Assembly: GCA_020634435.1 (NCBI GenBank)
Contig: JACKBS010000012.1
Location: forward strand, 124,001-188,000
Direction: 5' to 3'
From: Ardenticatenaceae bacterium
Lineage (GTDB): Bacteria > Chloroflexota > Anaerolineae > Promineifilales > Promineifilaceae
DNA length: 64,000 nucleotides
Shown here: positions 7,904 to 15,599 of the stretch, one piece after another
Layout: each line of letters starts with the position of its first letter
Position numbering within the stretch: the stretch's first letter is position 1
Position numbers and translations under genes: made by a program
Notes under the pieces: generated by a model
Seen by the model: only the letters and a program-made list of their open reading frames with translations
The model's database searches: none
What the model was told of the DNA's origin: nothing

Positions 7904-9937
7904 ATGAAAAACAACCCGTATTTGGGGCGCGTTCAACGTACTCTAATCGTTACCATCGGCACACTGGCCACACAATCTGGGACCTTGTTTGAGGGGATGA
8001 TGCAACAGCGGCAAGGGCCGACTTTGGCAACGGCCGTTGTGCCCTTTTTCAGCGATGACCTCGACGACCTGAGCCGCGTTCTCACCGCAGCCCTCACGCG
8101 CATCTCGCCACCAGACCTGGCCGCCAGATTGATCCAAACGGGCTGGCAGCTAGAGGAGACAAGCAGCGTGCGGTTAATCTTCTTGATTGCCACAGAACCG
8201 GAAACAGGGAACACAATCTCTGAACACATCCAGATGGTCGCTGGCCAGGTATATCAGCATCTGGGCATCGATCCCTTTATTCTCCCACTTTGGTTAATAG
8301 GGGAAACCGAGGACGCTCGGTTTGTCAGCCATCTGGAAGGGAGTATCCCACTGCCGTTGGGCAATCTTGTCCTAAGCCTGTGCAACCACGATGGCCTGCG
8401 GCTGCCTGATGAAGATAGCCTGCAAGCGGTGGTCGGTGAGCTTCTGTGGTGCTTAATCACAACACCCTTGTTATCGCTTCTGGAGCAGCGCCAGGAACAC
8501 ATGTCGAGATTGGACGATGCACCGCTGCTAACAGCGGGTATTCATGTATGGACCTGGAATCCATCTCAGGCGTCAGCCCGATTTGAGCAACGCTGGCTGC
8601 AAGACGTTCTGCAGCAGTGGCTGGCAAACGAAGTAGATGAAGGCAAATTGGTTAACGCCTTTGCCTGGCTACAGGAGCAGCAGCTCACGCCTAAACAATT
8701 TGCCACATATGCGCTGCGGGAGCGAGAAGCGGCATTACCCCAGCTGCCTCACGCGGCCTGGCGTATGCCCTGGCCCTGGCATATTCCCACTTTGGTCGAA
8801 ACAACCCGCTTTGAAAATAGTATTGATGAGGAGGCAACCCGGGCCTATGCCAAGCAGGCGCAGCTGCGTCTGTTTGACCCCCTCCATAAAGGGCGCGAAG
8901 CGCTCTATGAGGCAGCTCGCCGTCAGCTAAATGCCCAGCCTGAGGCTGGCGTCGCCCAAACGGTAGCCTGGGTTGCCGCCATTATCACCGCCCTTGAGCA
9001 GCAGCTAACCACTGTCGTGGATAATCAAGATGCTCTCAATGAAACGGCCAGCGCTTTAGCCGTGACGCGGGGTGAGTTGGAAGCGGCGTTGCGCACGTAT
9101 CTTGAAGATTACCCGCGAACGCCTGGACAATGGTGGCCCCAGGCATTTCGCCCTTGGCGCTGGCCCCGGCTGCTGCTGCGCTATTGGCAGCTGCAACAAA
9201 GAGGTCAGCAGCTTTGCCAACTTCTGGAGAAGCAGGCCAGCTTGCGGCGGCAGGTTATCCAGCAGCATACGGCGTATCAGGCAGTGATTGAACTGATACA
9301 GATAGCCCGCCATTTGGGCGACCAGGTGGCAGAAATTGGTGAGATGCTGCAATTTCTGCTTCGGTCACAAATGGAGCTGTCCGCACCTGAAGAAGGCGAG
9401 TCGGATTCTTCGTTCCTGGTCTCCACGTTATCGGTTCCCGAGTCAATCTATACCCAACTTATTCTCGACCCTCGTGAGTCAGCCGTCGCGGCTGCGACAG
9501 CCATTGGTGGGTTGGGCGGCCAGATTCGCCAGCTAGACGATGCAATATTAGAACCACTGCGCGCTTTCGGCCGTTCACAACTGGCAGGTTTGGCTCAGCT
9601 CAGCGCCGCTGAACTTCTTCAGATTCAGACTGAAGACACCAGTCCTGATAATGCGTCGCTCAAGCGCGGCTGGGTGGCCGCTGCGCCACTATGGCGGGTA
9701 GATGCCGCCAGTTTGGATGAGGCGCAGCGCCTGAGCCAGCAGACATTTACCGTTTTATGTGGTGCGGGGGTGCTCCAACTGACGAACCAACTGCCCGACG
9801 CGGCCGAAACAGTTTTTCCCTTACCCACAGGATGGACACAACACCTTTGGTTGATACGACTGCACATCGGTCAGGCACAAAAAAATCTGGAGGCCGTTGA
9901 AATGATGGAGACAGTGCAACCTTATGAACAATTATGA
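7904..9937 (+). CDS. tubulin-like partner protein, probably degenerate paralogue
   Basis: A 677-aa protein of no family I can name with confidence. Its start (RTLIVTIGTLATQSGTLFEGMM) aligns by eye with the first strand and loop of the preceding tubulin-like protein (PTLIVGIGGSGQLILANL). A later segment (IFLIATEPETGNTISEHIQMVAGQVYQHLG) falls where that protein has its GGTGSG signature, but the glycines are lost. A long helical, Gln/Leu-rich region follows in both. I infer a nucleotide-blind tubulin-fold subunit, working like a pseudo-GTPase partner. RBS GGGAGGGG, 3-bp gap upstream, 14-bp overlap with the GTPase gene downstream. An unrelated fold with a chance likeness cannot be excluded. Confidence 0.6.
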   Translation: MKNNPYLGRVQRTLIVTIGTLATQSGTLFEGMMQQRQGPTLATAVVPFFSDDLDDLSRVLTAALTRISPPDLAARLIQTGWQLEETSSVRLIFLIATEPETGNTISEHIQMVAGQVYQHLGIDPFILPLWLIGETEDARFVSHLEGSIPLPLGNLVLSLCNHDGLRLPDEDSLQAVVGELLWCLITTPLLSLLEQRQEHMSRLDDAPLLTAGIHVWTWNPSQASARFEQRWLQDVLQQWLANEVDEGKLVNAFAWLQEQQLTPKQFATYALREREAALPQLPHAAWRMPWPWHIPTLVETTRFENSIDEEATRAYAKQAQLRLFDPLHKGREALYEAARRQLNAQPEAGVAQTVAWVAAIITALEQQLTTVVDNQDALNETASALAVTRGELEAALRTYLEDYPRTPGQWWPQAFRPWRWPRLLLRYWQLQQRGQQLCQLLEKQASLRRQVIQQHTAYQAVIELIQIARHLGDQVAEIGEMLQFLLRSQMELSAPEEGESDSSFLVSTLSVPESIYTQLILDPRESAVAAATAIGGLGGQIRQLDDAILEPLRAFGRSQLAGLAQLSAAELLQIQTEDTSPDNASLKRGWVAAAPLWRVDAASLDEAQRLSQQTFTVLCGAGVLQLTNQLPDAAETVFPLPTGWTQHLWLIRLHIGQAQKNLEAVEMMETVQPYEQL

Positions 9938-11147
9938 GCCGAACGATTTTGAGGATTTTGAGCCGCTACCGGGTAGCGCCAACCCAGGTCGCGGGGGCGG
10001 TTTTGATTGGGAGCAGGCCGGCGGCAGCAGCTGGTTTGAGACACTGCGCCAGCTGTGGCATTGGAACGATCTGGCGGCCGAAATTGGCCAGGAAAGCCAG
10101 GCCAGGGTCGCCATTGTGGGCCTGATAGGTGCAGGTAAAAGCCTTCTATTTAACCGACTGCGTGGCTGGACGATATCGGGCGAGTCGCCAGGTTATCTGT
10201 CGGATGCTTATGAGTTTCATGAAGGTGTTCAGGTCGAGTTATTAGGCGTATTTGTTCTGGCCGATTTACCCGAGCAGCCGCCCGCCATCTGGGTCAGCCA
10301 GGAGCTACTGCCCACGTTGGGTGATCCGGCTCTGGTGGTATATCTACTTGATGGCGAGAAAGGAGTTTCGGCGGCAGATTATCGGTGGGTAGCGGCTCTA
10401 CGAGCGGCCGGACGGCCCGTGTTAGCCGTGCTCAACAAATGTGATTTGCTGGCTAACCCCACAGATGCGGTAATGGAAGCCGCCGCCAAATTAGGGATGC
10501 CCGTGGTTCCCATTTCTGCCCACACCGGCTGGCAGGTAAATGACGGGCTGCTGCCCGCTATGCTGGACCGCGTACCCCGTTTAGCTGTTCCTCTGGGGCG
10601 AGAGCTTTCCGCTTTGCGGCAGCAAGCGGCTCGACGAGTGATCCGCCAGGCTGCGCTGCTGTCTGGCGTAGCGGGGGTGCAACCCGTGCCGCTGCTGGAC
10701 TTACCTTTTCAGGTGATGATCCAGGTAGGCGTGGTGATGCGTGTCGGGGCCGCCTACGGCTACGTTCCAACCGGCAGCATGTCGCGCGAAGTCGTTGGCA
10801 CAGTGATTAGCACATTGGGGGTGCGGTATGGGGCTCTGGCCTTGGTAAAAATGATTCCCTTTGTTGGCTGGGCGGTAGCCGGTCTGCTCAGCGGTGGTAT
10901 GACCGTGGTCTTCGGTGAGGCGGCCATTCGCTACTACGAATCTGGAGCCACAATGACCCTGGCCGAACAGGTTGATCTGTCACGCTCCTGGTGGCCACGT
11001 CGTCGTTTACCAGAAGGCATAAAACCAGCCAAACCACCCGTCTGGCAGCGGTTAAGTCGGGGGCGCGCAAAACCACTTGCGGCAGTTGAAGAAATTATTG
11101 AGGTAATAGAGATTGATGAAGCCGAAACTACCCAACAAGAAGAATAA
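9924..11147 (+). CDS. Era-like GTPase with hydrophobic C-terminal domain
   Basis: A 407-aa P-loop GTPase. G1 is GLIGAGKS at residues 66-73, G4 is NKCD at 171-174 and G5 is SAH at 198-200, all of the TRAFAC Era/TrmE type. The usual DxxG of G3 is replaced by a poor match (ADLPE), so switch-II chemistry may be unusual. The C-terminal half has amphipathic and hydrophobic helices (LALVKMIPFVGWAVAGLLSGGMTVVFGEAAIRYYE) like DUF697-type membrane-associating GTPases. It overlaps the upstream gene by 14 bp and its last 32 bp overlap the RT start, so it is translationally tied to both. I infer a membrane-associated switch linking the tubulin-like pair to the CRISPR-adaptation genes. Confidence 0.82.
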   Translation: MNNYEPNDFEDFEPLPGSANPGRGGGFDWEQAGGSSWFETLRQLWHWNDLAAEIGQESQARVAIVGLIGAGKSLLFNRLRGWTISGESPGYLSDAYEFHEGVQVELLGVFVLADLPEQPPAIWVSQELLPTLGDPALVVYLLDGEKGVSAADYRWVAALRAAGRPVLAVLNKCDLLANPTDAVMEAAAKLGMPVVPISAHTGWQVNDGLLPAMLDRVPRLAVPLGRELSALRQQAARRVIRQAALLSGVAGVQPVPLLDLPFQVMIQVGVVMRVGAAYGYVPTGSMSREVVGTVISTLGVRYGALALVKMIPFVGWAVAGLLSGGMTVVFGEAAIRYYESGATMTLAEQVDLSRSWWPRRRLPEGIKPAKPPVWQRLSRGRAKPLAAVEEIIEVIEIDEAETTQQEE

Positions 11148-12045
11148 ATCGACCGCGCGTTTTCCGGCGATTATTTCCGAGCTACATTCCCCTTATGGCC
11201 CCTGGCAGTCGGCCTATTCGGTGGATGCGTTGCGCCGGGCGTGGCAGCCCGTTCGGGCTAACAAAGGCGGTAGCGGATCGGATGGGCAGACGATTAGCCA
11301 GTTTGAGGCGGAGCTGGAAAGCAATTTGGAACGACTGCATCAGGAATTGGTCAACGGGCGTTACCAGCCCCAGCCCGTGAAACAGATTCTGGTGCCTAAA
11401 GCCAGTACCAACTGGCGACCGCTCACGCTCTGGACCATCCGGGACAGGGTGGCGCAGCGGGCGACGTACAACTATCTGGAACCCGTATTTGATCGCCAGT
11501 TTTTGCCATGTAGCTTTGGCTTTCGTGCCGGTCGCTCGACCCAGGATGCCGCCGAGGCGATTTTTGAAACCCACAAGCGGGGTGCCCATTGGGTGCTGGA
11601 TGCCGATATTGAAGATTGTTTTGGGCGAATGCGCAACGGCATTGTCCTGAAACAGCTCAGTTACTGGCGGGTGCCCAGTCCAGTGCGGGAACTGGTGCAA
11701 CGCTGGCTCAAGACAAAAATTGGCAATGCCTGGCGCGCCGATCAGGTTGAGGCTGGGACTTCACAGGGCAGCGCTCTCTCGCCGCTGCTGTGTAACCTTT
11801 ATCTGCACTCTTTTGATAAAGCGATGCAGCAGCGGGGCATCACCCTGGTCCGTTATGCCGATGATTTTGTCATTTTGGGTCAGCATAAAGCCGCCGTGCG
11901 CTGGGCCCAAACGTGGGCGGCGGCAAACCTTCGTCGGGTGGGGTTGAATATGCACCCGCAAAAGACGCGCATTACCAATTTCAGCGAAGGCTTTCAATTT
12001 GTCGGCTGGTTTTTTGTCGGGGATGAAATGTACCAGCTGCGGTAA
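11116..12045 (+). CDS. minimal group-II-type reverse transcriptase, CRISPR-associated
   Basis: A 309-aa RT; the ATG at 11116 is preferred to a TTG just before it. RT blocks are in order: LVPKASTNWRPLTLWTIRDRVAQRA, CSFGFRAGRSTQDA, the first catalytic aspartates in VLDADIEDCF (about 162-164), GTSQGSALSPLLCNLYLH, the YADD box at about 247-250, LNMHPQKTRI, and FQFVGWFF at the end. The protein stops right after RT7: no maturase/X thumb and no endonuclease domain, so it is not a mobile intron ORF. The SQGxxxSP motif fits group-II/CRISPR RTs rather than DGR RTs or retrons. The gene starts inside the GTPase gene and lies 95 bp before cas1. With cas1, RNase H and cas2 alongside, it most likely copies captured RNA into DNA for spacer insertion. 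Confidence 0.92.
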   Translation: MKPKLPNKKNKSTARFPAIISELHSPYGPWQSAYSVDALRRAWQPVRANKGGSGSDGQTISQFEAELESNLERLHQELVNGRYQPQPVKQILVPKASTNWRPLTLWTIRDRVAQRATYNYLEPVFDRQFLPCSFGFRAGRSTQDAAEAIFETHKRGAHWVLDADIEDCFGRMRNGIVLKQLSYWRVPSPVRELVQRWLKTKIGNAWRADQVEAGTSQGSALSPLLCNLYLHSFDKAMQQRGITLVRYADDFVILGQHKAAVRWAQTWAAANLRRVGLNMHPQKTRITNFSEGFQFVGWFFVGDEMYQLR

Positions 12046-12140
12046 CTATTCATAAAACGGAGATGTCGCCCGCCGGACGGGAATGGCTCTGAAATTATGC
12101 CTCGATATCTTCCCGAACCTTGAGAGATGGAGGTTGAACA

Positions 12141-13190
12141 ATGACATCAGTCTATGTCAAAGAACAGGGTGCCATGGTGCGCAAGCGCGGTGAGCGCCTG
12201 GTTGTCAGCAAACAGGGAGAAACGATTGAAGAATTTCCCATGAATCAGGTTTCCCAGGTTGTCCTCATGGGCAATGTTCAGATAACCACCCAAACAATGG
12301 TAGCCCTGGTACAGCGCCAGGTAGACGTGGCTTTTCTCTCCAGTTACGGCAAATTTCGGTTGCGCCTGGAAGCAGACACCTCCGGCCATGTCGATTTACG
12401 TCAACAGCAGCTGCGGCAGAAGGATACCGGGGCCATTGCTTTACCGGTGGCCAGGTCCATTGTAGATGCCAAAATTAATAACCAGCGGGTAGTCCTGCAG
12501 CGGCAGGCGCGTCGCCTGGCTGAAGGTGGTCGTTCTGGCGGGGCCGTATTTCCCCGCGACCAAGGGCTGTTTGACCGCTCGTTACAAGGGATGCTGCAAA
12601 TGCAGCGCCAGGCCCAGCAGGCGGATAGTCTGGACTCACTGCGTGGCTATGAGGGAAAAGCAGCAGCCTTCTATTTTGAAGCGATTCGTAGCTTGCTGGA
12701 TCGTGCCTGGGGTTTTGCCAAGCGGGATTATTATCCCGCGCCAGATCCTTTTAATGCCCTTTTGAGCTTTGTCTACAGCTTGCTGCTCAAGGATGTGCGG
12801 GCAGCGGTGCAGCTGGTGGGGTTGGATGTATACATTGGATTTTTCCATGTGCCTGACCCCGGACGACCGTCTCTCGCCCTGGATTTGATGGAGGAGTGGC
12901 GTCCCCTGGTAGCCGATGCCTTATGCCTTGAGCTGATTAACCGGGGCAGCCTTCTCCCCGACCGTTTTGTGCAAACCAACAATCCACGCCGTCCGGTAGA
13001 GCTAGGTGAGGAAGGAGTCAGTCGGGTGCTGGAAGCATATGGCAGCCGCCTGGGCAGTCGAATTTACCATGCGCTGGCCGGTCCTGGCGGGGAAACAACC
13101 TTGCAACAAGCCATTGTTCTGCAGGCCCGGCTGATGGCCCGCGTGGTTAAAGGGCAAGCCCCCACCTATGAAGGGATACGGGCTAAATAG
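12141..13190 (+). CDS. cas1: Cas1 integrase of the RT-linked CRISPR locus
   Basis: A 349-aa Cas1 with an N-terminal beta domain (VYVKEQGAMVRKRGERLVV, QVVLMGNVQITTQTM) and the all-alpha catalytic domain. Catalytic residues are visible: Glu171 in YEGKAAAFYFEAI, His236 in GFFHVPDPGRPSLALDLMEEW, and acidic residues D248/E251 in the same helix. With Cas2 it forms the spacer integrase that inserts new spacers at the leader end. Strong RBS (GGAGG 8 bases upstream). The next gene starts 9 bases after its stop. It is distinct in sequence from the second Cas1 at the right edge, so the two arrays have separate adaptation machines. It is not fused to the RT, unlike the better known RT-Cas1 fusions. Confidence 0.97.
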   Translation: MTSVYVKEQGAMVRKRGERLVVSKQGETIEEFPMNQVSQVVLMGNVQITTQTMVALVQRQVDVAFLSSYGKFRLRLEADTSGHVDLRQQQLRQKDTGAIALPVARSIVDAKINNQRVVLQRQARRLAEGGRSGGAVFPRDQGLFDRSLQGMLQMQRQAQQADSLDSLRGYEGKAAAFYFEAIRSLLDRAWGFAKRDYYPAPDPFNALLSFVYSLLLKDVRAAVQLVGLDVYIGFFHVPDPGRPSLALDLMEEWRPLVADALCLELINRGSLLPDRFVQTNNPRRPVELGEEGVSRVLEAYGSRLGSRIYHALAGPGGETTLQQAIVLQARLMARVVKGQAPTYEGIRAK

Positions 13191-13199
13191 GAGAGAATC

Positions 13200-13484
13200 A
13201 TGGATTGGCAACACAACGGGGCTAATAGAAGCCCGATGAATCGTTCCCTTAATGGCTGGATTGCAGTAGGCGTAGCTGGCTATATTCAGCAAAGCCGGAT
13301 CGTTGGCGTGAGTTCTGTAAATACAGCACCTATGCGGCGACTGCTTCAGGCAACCCCTGCCGCGTCCATCATTGTACTCACTGGGGGACAGCGGCGGCAA
13401 ACGGTAGCATTACTGGACAGCGGCCATGTCGTTATCACCGCCATGAAGCTCGCTGACTGGCACGCGGCCCTGATGTTGGAGTGA
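13200..13484 (+). CDS. RemA/DUF370-like DNA-binding protein
   Basis: A 94-aa protein with RBS TAGGAGAG, 9 bases after cas1. By eye it follows the RemA (DUF370) pattern of Bacillus biofilm regulators along most of its length: GYIQQSRIVGVSSVNTAPMRRLLQ matches the RemA stretch around NRMISIVSPESAPIKRMIQ, and GGQRRQTVALLDSGHVVITA matches YGRRTRAVVIMDSDHVILSA. RemA proteins form rings and bind tandem DNA sites. I infer a role in bending or marking the CRISPR leader during integration, or in controlling the operon; phased GAT boxes in the leader are candidate sites. Identification is from remembered family sequence, not a search. The first 16 residues are extra relative to RemA. Confidence 0.72.
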   Translation: MDWQHNGANRSPMNRSLNGWIAVGVAGYIQQSRIVGVSSVNTAPMRRLLQATPAASIIVLTGGQRRQTVALLDSGHVVITAMKLADWHAALMLE

Positions 13485-13555
13485 GTTGGTATGAGGCACC
13501 AGAAAAGTTGAACGCATAGCTGACGTCTCAGAATAGGGTCGGAAGGAGAAGTATC

Positions 13556-14146
13556 ATGGCTGGTTTTGCCTTGGACAAGTGGCGGTTAACCGGTGGACGC
13601 GGTCTGGCCGTAGCCGCTATTTTAACGGCCGCGCTCATTGGGTTTGAGGTCTTTAATTTTGATACCACCCGTTTTGCGCTCATGGATTTAATGGGTGGCC
13701 ATCGTTTTATCGGTTTAGAGTGGGCTGCCATCCTGGCTTTTGCTTTTTGCAGTATCGATTTTGCCGGACTGGTGCGTATGTTTACCCCCGAACAGAGCTT
13801 ACAGAAGGAGCCTAAAGAAGTCTGGCTGTTGATGGGTGCCTGGTTGTTGGGTGCCAGCATGAATGCCGTGATGACCTGGTACGCGGTTTCCCTCACGATT
13901 GCGCCCCGAAATGTGGGGGCTACGGTTGTTTCGCATGGAGACATGCTCTTTTATGCGCCTATTTTTGTCGCACTGCTAGTCTGGCTGACGCGCATTTTAT
14001 TAATTGGCTCCAGTTCGGTAGCGGCCGACCGCCTGCTGCATGGTACACCAACCAACCGCCCTGCCCGACAGCCTACCCGGGCACGGCGAACACGGGTATC
14101 GGCCAATGGCGATGAAAGTTTTCAGGAAGATTTTTGGAATGTCTAG
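13556..14146 (+). CDS. four-helix membrane protein in the CRISPR operon
   Basis: A 196-aa protein with a strong RBS (GGAAGGAG). Four hydrophobic segments are clear at about residues 15-34, 52-71, 89-110 and 128-150, followed by a basic cytosolic tail (NRPARQPTRARRTRV) and an acidic end. I do not recognise a family. It lies between the RemA-like gene and RNase H, on the same strand with gaps of 71 and 44 bp, so it belongs to the RT-Cas operon by position. A membrane protein inside an adaptation operon is odd. Together with the vWA membrane protein at the operon start, it suggests that the machinery works at the membrane. Confidence 0.7.
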   Translation: MAGFALDKWRLTGGRGLAVAAILTAALIGFEVFNFDTTRFALMDLMGGHRFIGLEWAAILAFAFCSIDFAGLVRMFTPEQSLQKEPKEVWLLMGAWLLGASMNAVMTWYAVSLTIAPRNVGATVVSHGDMLFYAPIFVALLVWLTRILLIGSSSVAADRLLHGTPTNRPARQPTRARRTRVSANGDESFQEDFWNV

Positions 14147-14190
14147 TTCTGCGCAAAAATAATTGTTGCAGTCGGTTAAGTGAGATAGTT

Positions 14191-14643
14191 ATGATTTCAA
14201 TTCATGTTGATGGCGCCGTTTCTGGAACGCAGTTTGCTGGTGCGGCAGCGGTAGCCCGCTCCGCAGATGGTTTTTTTCTGGGTTGGCTAAGCCGACAGTT
14301 TCCGGCGATGACCAATAATGAGGCCGAGTATCAGGCGGCGCTGCTGGGGTTGCTCCTGGCCCGTCAGCTGGGAACCTCTGTTGTCGAAATAGTGTCAGAT
14401 TCCGAAGTCGTCGTGCGGCAAATGCAAGGACAGAGCCGAGTGTTAAGTCAGCGCTTGCGCCAGCTTCATCAGGAAACCTGCGCTTCTTCAGCACAATTTC
14501 GCAAAGTGACCTTTCGCCATGTACCCCGCGAAGAAAATCATCTGGCCGATGCGTTGGCCACAGAGGCGCTGTTAGGACGAACGGTAGCCATGCGCCCGAA
14601 AGCCACGGCGGTTAGCGCAAGTAAACGTTCCTGGTGGAGTTAG
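14191..14643 (+). CDS. stand-alone RNase H
   Basis: A 150-aa RNase H fold protein. I take the ATG at 14191 instead of an upstream one at 14134 that overlaps the membrane protein and adds a Cys-rich stretch with no homologous look. The active-site carboxylates are in place: Asp7 (IHVDGAVSG), Glu44 (NNEAEYQAALLGL), Asp70 (IVSDSEVVV) and Asp120 with Asn116 (EENHLADALA). RNase H cuts RNA in RNA-DNA hybrids. Beside an RT, Cas1 and Cas2 it would remove template RNA after reverse transcription, giving DNA that Cas1-Cas2 can insert. Some RT families carry RNase H as a fused domain; here it is a separate gene in the same operon. Confidence 0.9.
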   Translation: MISIHVDGAVSGTQFAGAAAVARSADGFFLGWLSRQFPAMTNNEAEYQAALLGLLLARQLGTSVVEIVSDSEVVVRQMQGQSRVLSQRLRQLHQETCASSAQFRKVTFRHVPREENHLADALATEALLGRTVAMRPKATAVSASKRSWWS

Positions 14644-14710
14644 TTTTGGGAAATTAAGAGCTGTCCGCAGATATTTGCAATAGACACATCTGTGGAGCAG
14701 GAGCAAACCT

Positions 14711-14989
14711 ATGCGGGTTGTGGTGAGTTATGATATCAGTGATGACAAGCGGCGGCGCAAGGTTGCCGAGATTATGGAAGGGTATGGCTATCGGGTACAG
14801 TACAGCGTGTTCGAGTGCGATCTAAGCAAGAAGCAGTTGGCGGAAATGAAACAGGCGCTGCGACCGTATGTTAAGTCCCTCGAAATGGACAGCGTTCGCT
14901 TTTATCCACTGCCGGCTGACGCTGTAAAGCTAATTCAGGTGATGGGTAATGATCAGGCGCGCTCCTTAGGCATTATTGCAGTTGTTTAG
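14711..14989 (+). CDS. cas2: Cas2 of the RT-linked CRISPR locus
   Basis: A 92-aa Cas2 with the ferredoxin-like pattern: the conserved first strand and aspartate (MRVVVSYDISDDKRRRKVAEIMEGYG), then RVQYSVFECDLSKKQLAEMKQ and a typical C-terminal strand (SVRFYPLP). RBS AGGAG 9 bases upstream. It is the last gene of the rightward train; the leader and array 1 follow. Cas2 dimers bridge Cas1 dimers and set spacer length, here about 34-38 nt. Confidence 0.96.
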   Translation: MRVVVSYDISDDKRRRKVAEIMEGYGYRVQYSVFECDLSKKQLAEMKQALRPYVKSLEMDSVRFYPLPADAVKLIQVMGNDQARSLGIIAVV

Positions 14990-15359
14990 CTTAGGCAGGA
15001 TGGGCTTGATACTGATCCCCGTTTCATCTTGTTTGGATGGTCAGGCGGGCACACTCTTCCTGATTGTGATTGATATGTGCCCGCGTCTGCTTTCATTTTG
15101 CATCTATAATGGTTGCGAAAGTAACATATATTGTGATTCAACGATCCTTTTTGGGGTAATTTTTTTTGAGATAATTCGATCCAGCATCTCTAAGCCAGGG
15201 TTGCTTATGATATAATAGGGTAATCAGGTAACTAGCTTCATGTACGTTTACAACGAGTCGTTTAACGATTGAGCCATTTCAAGAGAGTTTCTACCATCAA
15301 TGGCAGGAGAGAATGCGTAATATTGCGGAGAAATTGGTAGTGAGACCCTCGGAAAACGC

Positions 15360-15409
15360 GATTGAGCGTGATTGAGCGCGATCGGTAGCGATCTGGGGCG
15401 ATCAGGGTG
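15360..15409 (+). repeat. five helically phased 10-bp boxes in the leader
   Basis: The units GATTGAGCGT, GATTGAGCGC, GATCGGTAGC, GATCTGGGGC and GATCAGGGTG follow each other with an exact 10-bp period. The first two differ by one base; the later ones keep mainly GAT and the G-C end. A 10-bp period puts all boxes on one face of the helix, as for a protein that binds in a row or wraps DNA. Confidence 0.6.
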
Positions 15410-15581
15410 GTGGATCAAACATTAATGGGAGATAAGAAATGGCCGTTTTGGCCATAGGTTGGCAAGACCCTCGGAAAGAGCATGAGGGTGGAACGAATAA
15501 AGGTATAAATAGGGCATTATGATGTCAAAAGTGGTGCGAATTACCCACAAACAGACAAAATATGGTAGAGTATTTGAAGCG

Positions 15582-15599
15582 TTATCCCACTGTGGATAA
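15582..15599. promoter_or_regulatory. inverted DnaA-box-like pair at leader-repeat junction
   Basis: TTATCCCAC followed directly by TGTGGATAA. The second is the perfect complement of the DnaA box TTATCCACA; the first has two differences from it. A third near match, TTACCCACA, lies at 15541-15549. The pair ends 5 bases before repeat 1, where Cas1-Cas2 leader-anchoring sequences normally lie. It may therefore be an integration anchor rather than a replication element. Confidence 0.45.

Noticed and set aside
11116..12045. Group II intron or diversity-generating retroelement RT
   Set aside because: No maturase or endonuclease domain, no intron-like RNA ends around it, and no template/variable repeat pair was noticed; the SQGxxxSP motif also argues against DGR. 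The cas1/cas2 neighbours explain it better.
14134..14190. Upstream start for the RNase H gene
   Set aside because: It would overlap the membrane-protein gene and add a Cys-rich stretch unlike RNase H; the ATG at 14191 starts just before the first catalytic strand.
14976..15215. 79-aa frame after cas2
   Set aside because: No ribosome binding site, low-complexity hydrophobic sequence, overlaps the cas2 end and the AT-rich leader.
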